This document shows positions 20,130 through 30,191 of a stretch of 64,000 nucleotides of DNA, in pieces. The DNA is taken from contig NZ_CP080387.1 in NCBI RefSeq assembly GCF_030036535.1, positions 2,600,501 to 2,664,500 of the forward strand, written 5' to 3'. Under the pieces are notes generated by a model, which saw nothing but the letters and a program-made list of their open reading frames with translations, ran no database searches and was not told the origin of the DNA. The position numbers were made by a program, and so were the translations under genes. This DNA is from Agrobacterium cucumeris. GTDB lineage: Bacteria; Pseudomonadota; Alphaproteobacteria; Rhizobiales; Rhizobiaceae. Positions within the stretch are counted from its first letter, which is position 1, and every line of letters begins with the position of its first letter.

Positions 20130-20158
20130 CGATTACGCGAGACGCTGGTTTATGTCAA
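20130..20158 (-). promoter_or_regulatory. Predicted promoter of rplU-rpmA
   Basis: On the minus strand TTGACA (20158-20153) is followed after 17 bases by TAATCG (20135-20130). The -35 is perfect and the -10 weak. It would give a leader of about 170 bases before rplU, room for feedback control by a ribosomal protein. Nothing else in 19953-20282 looks like a gene. Confidence 0.4.
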
Positions 20159-20282
20159 GATGACGACGGCTTGAAAAGTAACTGTAACGCCAAGAATTTC
20201 ATGCTTTTTCGGCGGGTGAAGCAGTCAGGTCTCGAAATTTGCGCAGCAAGTGTTTATATGGGCCTACCAACAAGGAGCAGAA

Positions 20283-20723
20283 ATGGCCCGCATAGACCAG
20301 ACCGACGATTGGCGGGACCGCCATGCGCCGACAATTTCCGCCTTCGAGTCGCTTGCGATCGAGGCATATGGCCACCTGCCAGAAGAATTCCGCGCCTTAA
20401 CGAAGGATCTCATCATCGAGATCGCGGATTTCCCGACCGATGAAGTATTCGAGGACATGGCGCTCGAAACGCCCTTTGATCTCCTCGGACTATTCGAGGG
20501 TCGCGGCATCTCCGAACGTTTCACCATGGAAACGGGCGAGATGGTGAACCGCATCACGCTCTACCGCCGCCCCATTCTCGACTACTGGGCCGAGAACGAG
20601 GAAACGCTGGGCGATATCATCACCCATGTCCTCATCCATGAAATCGGCCATCATTTCGGCCTGTCGGATGATGACATGGAGCGGATAGAAGAAAGCGCCG
20701 ATGAGGCCGCTGCGGAGCGATAG
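20283..20723 (+). CDS. Minimal zincin-type metallopeptidase family protein
   Basis: A 146-residue soluble protein of the small MMP-like zinc peptidase family (PF06262 type). The zinc site HEIGHHFGLSDDDM (near residue 121) gives the HExxH core with a third ligand histidine or aspartate nearby. There is no signal peptide. Structures in this family show a minimal peptidase fold, but the substrate is unknown. The ATG at 20283 follows AAGGAG at 20272. It faces the DUF1737 gene convergently with a 16-base gap. Confidence 0.82.
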   Translation: MARIDQTDDWRDRHAPTISAFESLAIEAYGHLPEEFRALTKDLIIEIADFPTDEVFEDMALETPFDLLGLFEGRGISERFTMETGEMVNRITLYRRPILDYWAENEETLGDIITHVLIHEIGHHFGLSDDDMERIEESADEAAAER

Positions 20724-20739
20724 CCCGCCGCGGCGCGTC

Positions 20740-20946
20740 TTATTGCTCGCCGAGCTTCATGTCCGGATGATATTCCTTGCCCTCGACCACCTTGGTCACG
20801 GCCTGGCCGCAATGCATGACACCGCTTGCGGCGTTGAAGGCATAGCTCGGCGAACCCGCAAGTTCCCATCCCTTGTTCAACGCTTCCGTGACCCGGTGAC
20901 AGAATTTTGAGTCATCGGGGCCGGTTATGAAACGATAGACCTTCAC
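20740..20946 (-). CDS. DUF1737 domain protein
   Basis: A 68-residue protein made almost entirely of the DUF1737 fold, with LNKGWELAGSPSYAF and a following conserved GQAVTKVV. Function is unknown. It begins with GTG overlapping the stop of the CoA-ester lyase gene as GTGA, so it is the second gene of a two-gene unit and may be translated by coupling. Confidence 0.8.
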   Translation of the reverse strand: MKVYRFITGPDDSKFCHRVTEALNKGWELAGSPSYAFNAASGVMHCGQAVTKVVEGKEYHPDMKLGEQ

Positions 20947-21854
20947 GTCTTTTCTGCCTTTCTTTGGGCGATGATATCGGCCATGGTGACCAGCCTTTCA
21001 GCCTCAACCACATGCAGCCGTTCGATCATCCGCCCGTTCATGTTGATGACGTTCAATTCCATAGATTCCGGTTTTGCGAAAGCGGCAATAATCTCGCGAG
21101 CTTCCGCAATCGTCGCCTCATCCGGGCCGAATTGCCGGTTGGCGGGTTCGATCTGGGCGGGATGGATCAGCATCTTGCCGTCAAAGCCCATCGCTCGCCC
21201 CTGTTCGCATTCAACCTGAAAAGCCGCGACATCGCGGAAATCATTGGAGACGCTGTCAATGATATCGAGGCCATAAGCCCGGGCGGCAAGCACCACCTGC
21301 ATCATCCATGGCACAAGATAGGAGCGACCGGGCAAGGCCGGAACACGGGTTTCCTTGCGCAGATCGTTAAGACCGATGACGAAAGCGGCAAGCCGCGCAT
21401 CCGGCGTGTGAGCGGCATCGGCAATCGACGCAGCGTTGAGGACACCGAGCGGCGTTTCGATCATCGCCCAGATCTTCATGGCCTGCGGCGCATCCGCCTC
21501 CGCCAGAAGGTCGGCCACTTCATGAATATTAGCGGGCTGCTCCACCTTCGGCAGAAGAACCGCATCCGGCCGGCAGGAAAGAACGAACTCCAAATCCGCC
21601 TTCCCGTCCGGAGTGGAGAGCGGATTGATGCGGATAATCGCCTCGCGCCCGGCAAAGGGTGCGTCTGAAAACAGCTTTTGGAGATTTTCCCGCGCCTTGC
21701 CCTTCATGTCGGGCGCGACGGAATCCTCAAGATCGAGGATCACGCCGTCGCAATCGAGATCGCGGATTTTTTCGAGTGCCCTGACATTGATGGCCGGAAC
21801 CGACAGCAACGAGCGACGCGGTCTCACAAGAATATTTTCAGAAAAATTGACCAT
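20943..21854 (-). CDS. HpcH/HpaI-type CoA ester lyase (CitE-like)
   Basis: A 303-residue cytoplasmic TIM-barrel enzyme. It starts with RPRRSLLSVPA, has the metal site DCDGVILDLEDSVAPD near residue 40 and the second acidic ligand in WAMIETPLGVL near residue 140. Members cleave malyl-CoA, methylmalyl-CoA or citramalyl-CoA, or hydrolyse malyl-CoA; which of these applies cannot be told here. No citrate lyase alpha or gamma subunit is nearby, so it is not part of citrate lyase. It precedes DUF1737 with overlap. Confidence 0.85.
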   Translation of the reverse strand: MVNFSENILVRPRRSLLSVPAINVRALEKIRDLDCDGVILDLEDSVAPDMKGKARENLQKLFSDAPFAGREAIIRINPLSTPDGKADLEFVLSCRPDAVLLPKVEQPANIHEVADLLAEADAPQAMKIWAMIETPLGVLNAASIADAAHTPDARLAAFVIGLNDLRKETRVPALPGRSYLVPWMMQVVLAARAYGLDIIDSVSNDFRDVAAFQVECEQGRAMGFDGKMLIHPAQIEPANRQFGPDEATIAEAREIIAAFAKPESMELNVINMNGRMIERLHVVEAERLVTMADIIAQRKAEKT

Positions 21855-21963
21855 GCCGCACTTGTGTCAAGCTTTTGTGACATCTGCAAGCTGACAATCC
21901 ACTGAATCCTCTTGCAAGCCGGAAGAAGAAGGCCCACATTCGTCTGGAAAGAAAGGTTGAATC

Positions 21964-22194
21964 ATGCAAGGCATCCGTTCATTTTTCATCGCCGCCTCCG
22001 GCATCGCAATTCTGGCCATGGCTGCTCTTTTCACGGCATCGCTCACGGTCGCTTTCATCGGCGTGCTCGCCGTTCTCAGCGCTGCCCGTATGCTTTCCGC
22101 GCGCCTTAAGCCGGCTCCCATTCCGGTCAAGCCTCGCCACCAGCGCGACATGCGCGTCTGGAACGATGGCAAAGGCACGATTATCGATCTCTGA
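21964..22194 (+). CDS. Small membrane protein, unknown function
   Basis: A 76-residue protein with two close hydrophobic segments (about residues 6-26 and 28-46, SFFIAASGIAILAMAA and FIGVLAVLSA) and a basic, proline-rich tail ending in VWNDGKGTIIDL. GAAAGG precedes the ATG. I do not recognise the family beyond similar short rhizobial proteins. It lies alone between the CoA-ester lyase, which diverges from it, and leuD. Confidence 0.6.
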   Translation: MQGIRSFFIAASGIAILAMAALFTASLTVAFIGVLAVLSAARMLSARLKPAPIPVKPRHQRDMRVWNDGKGTIIDL

Positions 22195-22357
22195 GATCGT
22201 TTAATCGGGTCAAAATGCGAGGACGCTACGTCAGGCGTACCGAAGAACGCGGGTTTGCGCTTCTAAAGCGCTGAGTTTTGCAGTATTTCCCGAAAGAGAA
22301 CATCCGGCAGGCATTGCCCGTGCCGGATCTGTTCAAGGGAAACACGGGAAGCGACAG

Positions 22358-22963
22358 ATGGAAAAATTCACCAAGCTGACGGGCGTCGCCGCGCCCATGC
22401 CGGTGGTCAATATCGACACCGATATGATCATTCCGAAAGACTATCTGAAGACCATCAAACGCACCGGTCTTGGCAAGGGCCTCTTCGCCGAGTCGCGTTA
22501 CCTTGAGGATGGCTCGCCCAACCCGGATTTCGTGCTGAACAAGCCCGCTTACCAGAACGCCCAGATTCTTGTCGCCGGCGACAATTTCGGCTGCGGCTCC
22601 TCGCGCGAGCATGCGCCATGGGCGCTTCTCGATTTCGGCATCCGCTGTGTGATCTCCACAAGCTTTGCCGATATCTTTTACAATAACTGTTTCAAGAACG
22701 GCATCCTGCCGGTTGTAGTTAGCCCCGAGAACCTCGAAAAGCTGCTTGATGACGCCTCGCGCGGATCGAATGCCGTTCTGTCCATCGATCTGGAATGCCA
22801 GGAAATCAGTGGTCCCGATGGCGGCACCATCACTTTCGAGATCGATGAATTCAAGCGCCACTGCATGCTGAACGGCCTCGATGACATCGGCCTGACCATG
22901 GAGCATTCCGGCGCCATCGACACTTTCGAAAAGGCGAACGCCTCGGTCCGCCCTTGGGCCTGA
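22358..22963 (+). CDS. leuD: 3-Isopropylmalate dehydratase small subunit
   Basis: A 201-residue subunit that with LeuC isomerises 2-isopropylmalate to 3-isopropylmalate in leucine synthesis. [16 protein letters not shown] at the start and [16 protein letters not shown] (near residue 70) are the swivelling-domain signatures. leuC is not in the window, so the complex is encoded at two places. A terminator follows, and leuB is 221 bases downstream under separate control or weak read-through. Confidence 0.96.
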   Translation: MEKFTKLTGVAAPMPVVNIDTDMIIPKDYLKTIKRTGLGKGLFAESRYLEDGSPNPDFVLNKPAYQNAQILVAGDNFGCGSSREHAPWALLDFGIRCVISTSFADIFYNNCFKNGILPVVVSPENLEKLLDDASRGSNAVLSIDLECQEISGPDGGTITFEIDEFKRHCMLNGLDDIGLTMEHSGAIDTFEKANASVRPWA

Positions 22964-22982
22964 CCGCATTTCCGCTCTTCAA

Positions 22983-23022
22983 AAAAGCCGATCCCGTACC
23001 AAACCGTACCGGATCGGCTTTT
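22983..23022 (+). terminator. Rho-independent terminator of leuD
   Basis: AAAAGCCGATCC (22983-22994) pairs with GGATCGGCTTTT (23011-23022), with GTAC pairs possible inside, and a T-rich tail (TTTTGCTTTG) follows. It starts 20 bases after the leuD stop. The next 160 bases, up to leuB, hold no further gene. Confidence 0.8.
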
Positions 23023-23184
23023 GCTTTGCTTGAAAAGCCCTTGAGGCGGAGATAAGAAGCCCTCGATCCCGTCCAGCTGCTGTACGACTTGGCATGCATA
23101 GGACGGAACAAGTTTGACGCCGTGTTCGCCGCCACCGAAAACCCTTCATGATGTTTTCCGGCGCGCCGCCCAAGGAGGGTTCCC

Positions 23185-24297
23185 ATGACAGTCCGTTCGC
23201 TTTTCCTGCTGCCCGGTGACGGTATCGGCCCCGAAGCCATGACTGAGGTCCGCAAGCTGATCGATTATATGAACAGCGCGCAAAATGCGGGCTTCACCGT
23301 TTCAGAAGGCCTCGTCGGCGGTTCCGCTTACGACGCCCATGGCGTGGCGATTTCCGATGCGGACATGGAAAAGGCGCTTGCCGCCGATGCGATCCTGTTC
23401 GGCGCCGTCGGTGGCCCGAAGTGGGATGGCGTTCCCTACGAGCATCGCCCGGAAGCGGGTCTGCTTCGCCTGCGCAAGGACCTCGAACTTTTCGCCAATC
23501 TGCGCCCTGCCATCTGCTACCCGGCACTTGCCGCCGCCTCCTCGCTGAAGCCGGAACTGGTCGAAGGCTTGGATATCCTCATTGTTCGCGAACTGACCGG
23601 CGGCGTTTATTTCGGCGAACCGAAGCAGATCATCGATCTCGGCAACGGCCAGAAGCGCGGTATCGACACGCAGATCTACGACACTTTCGAGATCGAGCGC
23701 ATCGCCAGCGTCGCTTTCGAACTGGCCCGCACCCGCGACAACCGCGTCTGCTCGATGGAAAAGCGCAACGTCATGAAATCAGGCGTCTTGTGGAACCAGG
23801 TCGTCACCGAAACCCACGCCGCCAAATACAAGGACGTTCAGCTGGAGCATATGCTGGCCGATGCCGGCGGCATGCAGCTGGTGCGCAAACCCAAGCAGTT
23901 CGACGTGATCGTTACAGACAACCTCTTCGGAGACATGCTCTCCGACGTTGCCGCCATGCTCACCGGCTCGCTCGGCATGCTGCCTTCCGCCTCGCTTGGC
24001 GCACCTGATGCCAAGACCGGCAAACGCAAGGCCATGTATGAGCCGGTGCACGGTTCTGCCCCTGACATCGCCGGCAAGAGCATCGCCAACCCCATCGCCA
24101 TGATCGCCTCCTTCGCCATGTGCCTGCGCTACTCGTTCAACATGGTTGACGAGGCGACGAAGCTCGAAGCGGCAATCGCCAACGTGCTGGACAAGGGCAT
24201 CCGCACCGCCGACATCATGGCCGATGGCTGCCGTCAGGTCGGCACCAGTGAAATGGGTGACGCGGTTCTCGCTGAATTCAAGGCGCTTTCGGCGTAA
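23185..24297 (+). CDS. leuB: 3-Isopropylmalate dehydrogenase
   Basis: A 370-residue cytoplasmic NAD-dependent oxidative decarboxylase of leucine synthesis. [12 protein letters not shown] starts the fold, [10 protein letters not shown] and the [15 protein letters not shown] metal-binding block are conserved, and [12 protein letters not shown] is the cofactor motif. Length is usual. AAGGAGGG precedes the ATG. Its stop overlaps that of the convergent cytochrome c peroxidase by 20 bases. Confidence 0.97.
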   Translation: MTVRSLFLLPGDGIGPEAMTEVRKLIDYMNSAQNAGFTVSEGLVGGSAYDAHGVAISDADMEKALAADAILFGAVGGPKWDGVPYEHRPEAGLLRLRKDLELFANLRPAICYPALAAASSLKPELVEGLDILIVRELTGGVYFGEPKQIIDLGNGQKRGIDTQIYDTFEIERIASVAFELARTRDNRVCSMEKRNVMKSGVLWNQVVTETHAAKYKDVQLEHMLADAGGMQLVRKPKQFDVIVTDNLFGDMLSDVAAMLTGSLGMLPSASLGAPDAKTGKRKAMYEPVHGSAPDIAGKSIANPIAMIASFAMCLRYSFNMVDEATKLEAAIANVLDKGIRTADIMADGCRQVGTSEMGDAVLAEFKALSA

Positions 24298-25528
24298 CGC
24301 TGACAGGAACCGGTTGGGCAGGCGGCACCGCCATCTGCCCATCCTCCTTGGGCAGAAGATGCTCGTAGCGCCGGTCGGTCAACGTCTTCAGAAAAGCCAC
24401 GATGGCATCCACCCGCTTGTCGTCCAGCGCCGGCGCGGATGTCAGTTCCGTCATGGCGATATTCTCAGGCACCTCAGGCGCATCCCAGGTCTTGCCGGTT
24501 TCCGGATTGATCTGACGGCTGGGCTTCTTGCTTTTATATTTCACGTAAAACAGCACCACCGTGCGCAAATCCCTGAACACACCATTGTGCATATAAGGAC
24601 CGGTGACGGCGACATTGCGCAGGGTCGGCACCTTGAACTTGCCGCGTTGTGCCGGATCGCCGGCCACTTCAGGATTTTGCGCCAAACCCAGATCGATCGC
24701 ATCTGGTTTCGAGCCATTCACGGCCCTGACCGCCATATTGGCGGGAACGCCGATATTGAAATATTTGTGGTTGGTGAACAGGCCGTCTTCCAGCCCCTTG
24801 GCACCGCGGATTTCATGGCAGGTATTGCAATTGGTGAATTGCGTCGAGGAAATCAGAACCCGGCCCAACTCTTCCTGATCCGTCAGCTTTTCCTCGCCGC
24901 GCAGGAAGCGGTCATATTTGGAATCGAAAGTCGAGAATTCGTCCGAGCGCTCGAAACTCGCCAACGCCTTGGTCATCGCGGCATAGGCGGTTTCATCGCT
25001 CTGGAAGACATCATTGCCGAATTGCGTGCCGAAGGCTGCGACATAGTCAGGATTTTCCCTCAGCCGCTTTACGACAGAGGCTTTGTCCGGCATGCCCATT
25101 TCAAGCGGATTGAGCGGCGGACCGCCCGCCTGGTCTTCCAGCAGCGAGGCCCGGCCATCCCAGAATTGCCCGCCGACATACTCACCCGCCGCATTCTTGC
25201 CGAAAGGCGGCGTGAACCTCGCATAGGTCGCCGTCGGGGCATTGCGGTCGCCGAGCGAAATACCGTCGTCACCCAAAGAGACATCCCGACCGACCTTCTC
25301 GCTCTCCCGTGCATCGGAAAACCCGGCCGCCTGCATATGGCAGGTGGAACAGGCCATGGTCCGGTTCATCGAAAGATTGGGATCGTCGAACAGCGCTGCG
25401 CCCAGCTTTTCCAGCGTCGCATAATCTTCGCCGCCGTGAGCGAACATGCTGTTAATCCCCCCACCGAAGGGAGCCAGCAGAATGGATGCAGCAAGAGCGG
25501 CAGAGAGAAAAAATCGGGGCTTTATCAT
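24278..25528 (-). CDS. Di-haem cytochrome c peroxidase (CCP/MauG family)
   Basis: A 416-residue exported protein with a signal peptide ([18 protein letters not shown]). It has two c-type haem sites, CSTCH near residue 60 and CNTCH near residue 220, the two-haem layout of bacterial cytochrome c peroxidases and Mau[13 protein letters not shown] and the late VAFLKTLTD block are also conserved. Members reduce hydrogen peroxide in the periplasm or modify partner proteins. No methylamine dehydrogenase gene is present, so peroxidase is the simpler reading. The ATG at 25528 starts directly at the signal peptide. The 228 bases upstream hold nothing I recognise. Confidence 0.88.
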   Translation of the reverse strand: MIKPRFFLSAALAASILLAPFGGGINSMFAHGGEDYATLEKLGAALFDDPNLSMNRTMACSTCHMQAAGFSDARESEKVGRDVSLGDDGISLGDRNAPTATYARFTPPFGKNAAGEYVGGQFWDGRASLLEDQAGGPPLNPLEMGMPDKASVVKRLRENPDYVAAFGTQFGNDVFQSDETAYAAMTKALASFERSDEFSTFDSKYDRFLRGEEKLTDQEELGRVLISSTQFTNCNTCHEIRGAKGLEDGLFTNHKYFNIGVPANMAVRAVNGSKPDAIDLGLAQNPEVAGDPAQRGKFKVPTLRNVAVTGPYMHNGVFRDLRTVVLFYVKYKSKKPSRQINPETGKTWDAPEVPENIAMTELTSAPALDDKRVDAIVAFLKTLTDRRYEHLLPKEDGQMAVPPAQPVPVSVTPKAP

Positions 25529-25756
25529 CGGTAGGCACGCTCGGGACAAAATGCGCGATAGCAGGTTCGGGCCGGAAAATATGAAACAGCTTTTAATCCG
25601 ACCAGACTTCACGGAACATGGATCGCAGGCGCTATTTCCACTTTTCCATGTTCCCTAAGGCGATCTATAGCACTTTCCCGTGGTCAGAGCCTACAAACTT
25701 TCGCAGCTTGCTCCACTTTGCCGCACATCCCATGGAAAGGCGATGACGCAGATCGC

Positions 25757-27073
25757 TCAACCACCTCTCGCGATGGCATGGAAGAAAGTGCCCGAAACGA
25801 GACCTCTTCTGCCACCCGATGGCCCGAGCGGACGGCCCTGCCCGTCGGCGATCTGGGCAAAAGGCTCGTCACGGCCGGGATCGGTAACCCGCGCATAATG
25901 AAACTCATGGCCGCGCAGAACATCCCCCGCCACGCCGAGCGGCCCACTTGCCGCAATCGTTGCCTGGCGATAACCGAGATTCATCTTGCGCGTCGCAAAG
26001 CTGGTCGCATGTGACAGAAGCCCGGTCATGGCATTGGTCACCCCCTCGGCATCTTCCAGCGCCTCGCCGAGCACCATGTAACCGCCGCACTCGCCATGAA
26101 CAGGCCTTGTCGCGGCAAAACGGGCAATACCTGCCTTGAAACCGGCCGCATCGGCAAGTTTTCCGGCAAAAAGTTCGGGATATCCGCCCGGAAGCCAGCA
26201 GACATCGCAGCTCTCGTCAGGCGCCTCATCAGCCAGTGGCGAAAACGGCACGATCTCGGCCCCGGCCGCATGCCAATGCTTCCTGAGATGCGGATAAAGG
26301 AAGGTGAAAGCCGCATCCTCAGCCAGTGCGATACGCTGGCCGGGCGGCACAATCGCTGCGTCCACCGAACCGGAAGGCACATTCACCGGCGCGGCAAGTG
26401 AAAGCAAGGCGTCGAGATCGATGGATTTTTCCATCGCATCCGCCAGCCGTTCTATATGCGCATCGATTTCCGGGTGTTCGCTGGCCTGCACCAGCCCCAG
26501 ATGCCGCTCAGGCAGGATAAGCGAAGGATCGCGCAGGACACAGCCGGCAACGGGCAGGCCAATTTTTTCGATGGCTTCTGTGCAGAGTGTCCGGTGTCTT
26601 TCACTGCCGGCCCGGTTCAGCACAACTGCCGCCATGGTGACGTCAGGGTCGTAATGGGCAAAACCATGGGCGACAGCGGCAGCCGTTTGCGACTGGCCCG
26701 ACACATCCAATACCAGCAGCACGGGAATGCCGAACAGCCGCGCCAGATCCGCCGCCGAACCGGTGCGGTTTTCCGCCACCGGAATACCGTCGAACAGGCC
26801 CATGGCGCTTTCGATCAGAACGAGTTCCGCATCCTCGGTCTGCTGTGAAAACAGATGCCGCAGCAAATCCGGCTGCATGGCCCAGCTATCCAGATTGAGA
26901 CCGGGCGTGCCGGTGGCGAAGGTGTGGAAACCGGGGTCAATATAATCCGGTCCCGTCTTGATGCCCCGCACCTTAATGCCCCGCCGGGCAAATGCCCTGA
27001 GAAGACCGATGGTGACGCTGGTCTTGCCCGACCCCGAACGGGGTGCACCGATGATGATCGCCCGCGCCGTCAT
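25757..27073 (-). CDS. cobB: Hydrogenobyrinic acid a,c-diamide synthase
   Basis: A 438-residue amidotransferase that amidates carboxylates a and c of hydrogenobyrinic acid, the step before cobalt insertion in the aerobic B12 route. The N-terminal P-loop is GAPRSGSGKTS and the substrate-binding KTGPDYIDPGFH follows. The C-terminal glutaminase domain has its nucleophile in HGECGGYMVLG. Its ATG overlaps the cobA stop as ATGA. It is the most downstream gene of the minus-strand cob series. Confidence 0.95.
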   Translation of the reverse strand: MTARAIIIGAPRSGSGKTSVTIGLLRAFARRGIKVRGIKTGPDYIDPGFHTFATGTPGLNLDSWAMQPDLLRHLFSQQTEDAELVLIESAMGLFDGIPVAENRTGSAADLARLFGIPVLLVLDVSGQSQTAAAVAHGFAHYDPDVTMAAVVLNRAGSERHRTLCTEAIEKIGLPVAGCVLRDPSLILPERHLGLVQASEHPEIDAHIERLADAMEKSIDLDALLSLAAPVNVPSGSVDAAIVPPGQRIALAEDAAFTFLYPHLRKHWHAAGAEIVPFSPLADEAPDESCDVCWLPGGYPELFAGKLADAAGFKAGIARFAATRPVHGECGGYMVLGEALEDAEGVTNAMTGLLSHATSFATRKMNLGYRQATIAASGPLGVAGDVLRGHEFHYARVTDPGRDEPFAQIADGQGRPLGPSGGRRGLVSGTFFHAIARGG

Positions 27074-27858
27074 GATCCTGAAACTCCAAGCCGTTCCCGC
27101 ATCGAAACGATCTCTCCGATGACGATAAGAGCCGGGGCTTCGAAGTTTTCCCGCTTTGCATCGTCAGCTATGCTTTCCAGCTTGCCGATGAAAATTCGCT
27201 CCTGCTCAGTCGTCGCCGACATGATGACCGCAACCGGCGTAGCGCCTGAACGGCCGCCCTGCATCAGAAGTGCAGCAATCGAGCCGATATTCTTCAGCCC
27301 CATGTAAACGACGATGGGTTCCTGTGTTTTCGCCAGCGCCAGCCAGTCAAGATCTTCTTCAGTGCCCGCCGCATGGCCGGTGGCAAGGGTCACGGCGCGG
27401 CTGATGCCGCGCATGGTGGCCGGAATACGCGCAGAAGCAAGAGCCGCAAGCGAAGAGGTCATGCCCGGCAATATGCGGAATGGAATACCGGCGCGGACAA
27501 GCGCCTCCGCCTCTTCGCCACCGCGTCCAAAGATGAAGGGATCGCCACCCTTCAGCCGCAGCACCTTTTTGCCTCGGGCGGCGAAATCGATCAGCGACGC
27601 GGTAATGTCGTCCTGCGTCGCCGAGGGCTTTCCGCCGCGCTTGCCGGCGAAAACGATTTCGGCCTGAGGTCCAAGAGCGACGACATCATCGCTGACCAGC
27701 GCATCACGCACGATGACATCGGCTTGCGAAAGCGCCAGCGCCACTTCCAGCGTCAGATACCGCACGTCGCCAGGCCCTGCGCCCGCGAGCCAGACGTGAC
27801 CGGCCTCAAAGACCGGACCTTTTGCGGCAATGCTGTTTAAAATCTGCGGTATCGACAT
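27070..27858 (-). CDS. cobA: Uroporphyrinogen-III C-methyltransferase
   Basis: A 262-residue SAM-dependent enzyme that makes precorrin-2 from uroporphyrinogen III, the branch point towards corrins. LAGAGPGDVRYLT, LKGGDPFIFGRGGEE and GIPFRILPGMTS are the SUMT motifs. There is no CysG-type dehydrogenase/ferrochelatase domain, as expected for a B12-dedicated enzyme. It diverges from cbiD, with 58 bases between the two chosen starts, and is coupled to cobB. Confidence 0.95.
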   Translation of the reverse strand: MSIPQILNSIAAKGPVFEAGHVWLAGAGPGDVRYLTLEVALALSQADVIVRDALVSDDVVALGPQAEIVFAGKRGGKPSATQDDITASLIDFAARGKKVLRLKGGDPFIFGRGGEEAEALVRAGIPFRILPGMTSSLAALASARIPATMRGISRAVTLATGHAAGTEEDLDWLALAKTQEPIVVYMGLKNIGSIAALLMQGGRSGATPVAVIMSATTEQERIFIGKLESIADDAKRENFEAPALIVIGEIVSMRERLGVSGS

Positions 27859-27916
27859 TCTTTTTGGCTGCTTTTTAACGATGACGGAAAAAGCCGTCCC
27901 GGCTATAGGAATTCAT

Positions 27917-29047
27917 ATGGAAACGGATGGAAAGACCCTTCGCCGCGGCTGGACCACGGGCACCTGCGCGGCAGCCGCCACGAAGGCGGCCTGCGCCGCC
28001 CTTCTGACCGGCGAATTTCCTTACCCTGTCGAGGTCGAACTTCCAAGCGGCGCACGGCCGGCATTTTCCCTCGCGACAGAGGAAAAAGGTGAAAACTTCG
28101 CCCGGGCCGGCGTCGTCAAGGATGCCGGAGACGATCCCGACGTCACCCATGGCGCCCTGATTGAAAGCACGGTCAGACGGGGAGAACCCGGAAGCGGCAT
28201 CACCTTCAAGGCCGGCAAGGGCGTCGGCACCGTTACCCGGCCGGGCCTGCCGCTGCCGCCGGGAGAACCCGCCATCAACCCGATACCGCGCAAGATGATC
28301 GAGACGGCCATTCGCGAAGTGGCGGGAACGGATGCCGATTTCGAAGTCGAAATTTCCGTTCGCGACGGCGAAAGACTGGCGGAAAAGACCCTGAATGGCA
28401 GGCTCGGCATTCTCGGCGGCATTTCCATTCTCGGCACCACCGGCGTCGTCATTCCCTTTTCCTGCTCGGCCTGGATCCACTCCATCTGGCGCGGCATCGA
28501 TGTGGCGCGGGCAACCGGCTGCACCCACGTGCTCGGCGCGACCGGCAACACCTCCGAAAAGGCCGGGCAGGCGCTGTATGGCCTGCCTGAAACGGCGCTG
28601 ATCGACATGGGCGATTTTATCGGCGGCATGCTGAAATATCTGCGCAGCCACCCGGTCGAGCGGGTGACGATTGCCGGCGGCGTTGCCAAGATGACCAAGC
28701 TCGCCCAGGGCATGCTCGACGTGCATTCCAAGAAAGGCCTTGCCGACCTTGAAGCACTGGCGGCTTTGGCCACGGAGGCGGGAGGGGATGACAAACTCGC
28801 CATTGCCATCCGTCAGGCCAATATGGTCGCGCACGCCTTTCAACTGGCCGAAGGCGCGGGGATAGACCTCGGGGCGACCGTTGCGGAAAAAGCCTGGGTA
28901 ACCGCGGCGGCGGCGCTGAACACGCCCGCCATCGCGCTCGATATTGTGGTTTTCGATCGTCAGGGCGCGCTCAAGGGGCGCACCGCCTCCACACCGTCGC
29001 ATCAGCCCGCCGCATCTCCTTTCGGAGAACGGAACCGGCGGACATAG
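27917..29047 (+). CDS. cbiD: Precorrin-5B C1-methyltransferase, CbiD type
   Basis: About 376 residues. [18 protein letters not shown] at the start is the CbiD signature, followed by the [16 protein letters not shown] and GNTSEKAGQ blocks. CbiD methylates C1 in the anaerobic route; the aerobic route normally uses CobF. The ATG at 27917 follows AGGAA; an in-frame ATG at 27881 would add 12 residues. The gene lies on the opposite strand to all its neighbours, with its 3' end overlapping cobM by 46 bases. Confidence 0.92.
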   Translation: METDGKTLRRGWTTGTCAAAATKAACAALLTGEFPYPVEVELPSGARPAFSLATEEKGENFARAGVVKDAGDDPDVTHGALIESTVRRGEPGSGITFKAGKGVGTVTRPGLPLPPGEPAINPIPRKMIETAIREVAGTDADFEVEISVRDGERLAEKTLNGRLGILGGISILGTTGVVIPFSCSAWIHSIWRGIDVARATGCTHVLGATGNTSEKAGQALYGLPETALIDMGDFIGGMLKYLRSHPVERVTIAGGVAKMTKLAQGMLDVHSKKGLADLEALAALATEAGGDDKLAIAIRQANMVAHAFQLAEGAGIDLGATVAEKAWVTAAAALNTPAIALDIVVFDRQGALKGRTASTPSHQPAASPFGERNRRT

Positions 29048-29775
29048 TCGGTACTATAAAGTGCACTCTCGCGAAAATCCGTCGAGGCAAGCCCGCGCCC
29101 GACAAAGATCAGCGCCGTGCGCTCCACCGGCTCGGCTGCAAGCCTGCCCTCAATATCGAACAGCGTGCCGCGAATGACCCGCTCATCCGGCCAGGAGGCG
29201 CGCACCACGATGGCAACGGGGCAATCGGACCCGTAAAGCGGCGTCAGCTCCTCCACCACCTTGCCGATGGCATGGATGGCGAGGTGGATGGCAAGTGTCG
29301 TGCCCGTTGCGCCGAAAGCCTTCAGCGTCTCACCGTCAGGCATCTTCGATGCACGGCCGGAAATGCGGGTCAGCACAAGGCTCTGCGCCACTTCCGGCAC
29401 CGTCAGCTCCCGCTGCAGGGTGGCGGCGGCGGCAGCGAAGGAGGGCACGCCGGGCGTGACGGTATAATCGAGTCCCAGCCGTTCCAACCGACGGATCTGC
29501 TCACCCATGGCGCTCCAGACGGAAAGATCACCGGAATGCAGCCGCGCCACATCCTTGCCTGCCTCTGCCGCGGCAACAAATTCCGCCTCGATTTCATCAA
29601 GCGAAAGTGCAGCCGTATCGACGATGCGCGCGCCCGGAGGGCAATAATCGATCAAGGCCTTCGGAACCAGCGAACCGGCATAAAGACACACAGGGCAGGC
29701 AGCGATCAGATCGCGCCCACGCACCGTGATGAGATCTGCAGCACCCGGACCGGCGCCGATGAAATGAACCGTCAT
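29002..29775 (-). CDS. cobM: Precorrin-4 C11-methyltransferase
   Basis: A 257-residue SAM-dependent methyltransferase of the tetrapyrrole methylase fold. [15 protein letters not shown] starts it, [15 protein letters not shown] and [15 protein letters not shown] are the conserved substrate and SAM sites. It methylates C11 of precorrin-4. It overlaps cobE as ATGA at its start and the convergent cbiD at its end. Confidence 0.95.
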   Translation of the reverse strand: MTVHFIGAGPGAADLITVRGRDLIAACPVCLYAGSLVPKALIDYCPPGARIVDTAALSLDEIEAEFVAAAEAGKDVARLHSGDLSVWSAMGEQIRRLERLGLDYTVTPGVPSFAAAAATLQRELTVPEVAQSLVLTRISGRASKMPDGETLKAFGATGTTLAIHLAIHAIGKVVEELTPLYGSDCPVAIVVRASWPDERVIRGTLFDIEGRLAAEPVERTALIFVGRGLASTDFRESALYSTDYVRRFRSPKGDAAG

Positions 29776-30191
29776 TCTTCTTCTCCGTATTCAATGGCGC
29801 AGTCGTTACCACGTGGCGCGTTGCCCGTCGTTGCGATAGCCACAGTTACATCACCGACGATGAGGCGGGGCGCAACCAGCCGTGCACCTGCTCCAGCTGC
29901 GGCAAGCGCCGAGGCTTCGCTGACGCTGGGCGTTCCGGCGTGATCGAGGCTGGCCTGTGAAAATGTCATCGTCTCGGCGGCAACTGCCTCGAGCCGTTCC
30001 TGCGTTACGATTTCAAGCGACAGCGATAGGGCTTTCGCCGCTTCCGCGAGGCCAGCTTCCCCGGCCTTGAGCGGAGCAGTCGCCAAAGAATCCGCCTTCA
30101 CGCCAGAGGTCCGCTCGGCGACGCGTATGGCCGTGATGATCACGTCCGAAGGAATACCCTTGCGGCAGCCTATACCAGCCACGGTCACCAT
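29772..30191 (-). CDS. cobE: Cobalamin biosynthesis protein CobE
   Basis: A protein of about 139 residues equal to the C-terminal domain of Cbi[16 protein letters not shown] is the typical start, with [16 protein letters not shown] near the end. In the anaerobic pathway CbiG opens the ring lactone; the separate CobE of aerobic organisms has no fixed role. The ATG at 30191 begins the family pattern and overlaps cobL; a second ATG at 30209 would add six residues. Translationally coupled to cobL and cobM. Confidence 0.88.
   Translation of the reverse strand: MVTVAGIGCRKGIPSDVIITAIRVAERTSGVKADSLATAPLKAGEAGLAEAAKALSLSLEIVTQERLEAVAAETMTFSQASLDHAGTPSVSEASALAAAGAGARLVAPRLIVGDVTVAIATTGNAPRGNDCAIEYGEEE

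Noticed and set aside
19953..20282. A tRNA or small RNA gene upstream of rplU
   Set aside because: No cloverleaf, TTCGANTC-type arm or terminator-bounded transcript could be drawn; the region fits a promoter and leader.
26225..26240. A second B12-box-like CCAGTGGC in cobB
   Set aside because: It lies within the coding sequence and none of the other conserved cobalamin riboswitch elements are near it.
29806..29812. Other CACGTG cores (for example near 14490, 28527, 29807, 43974 and 59784) as parS sites
   Set aside because: Their flanks do not match TGTT/AACA, and they lie inside coding regions.
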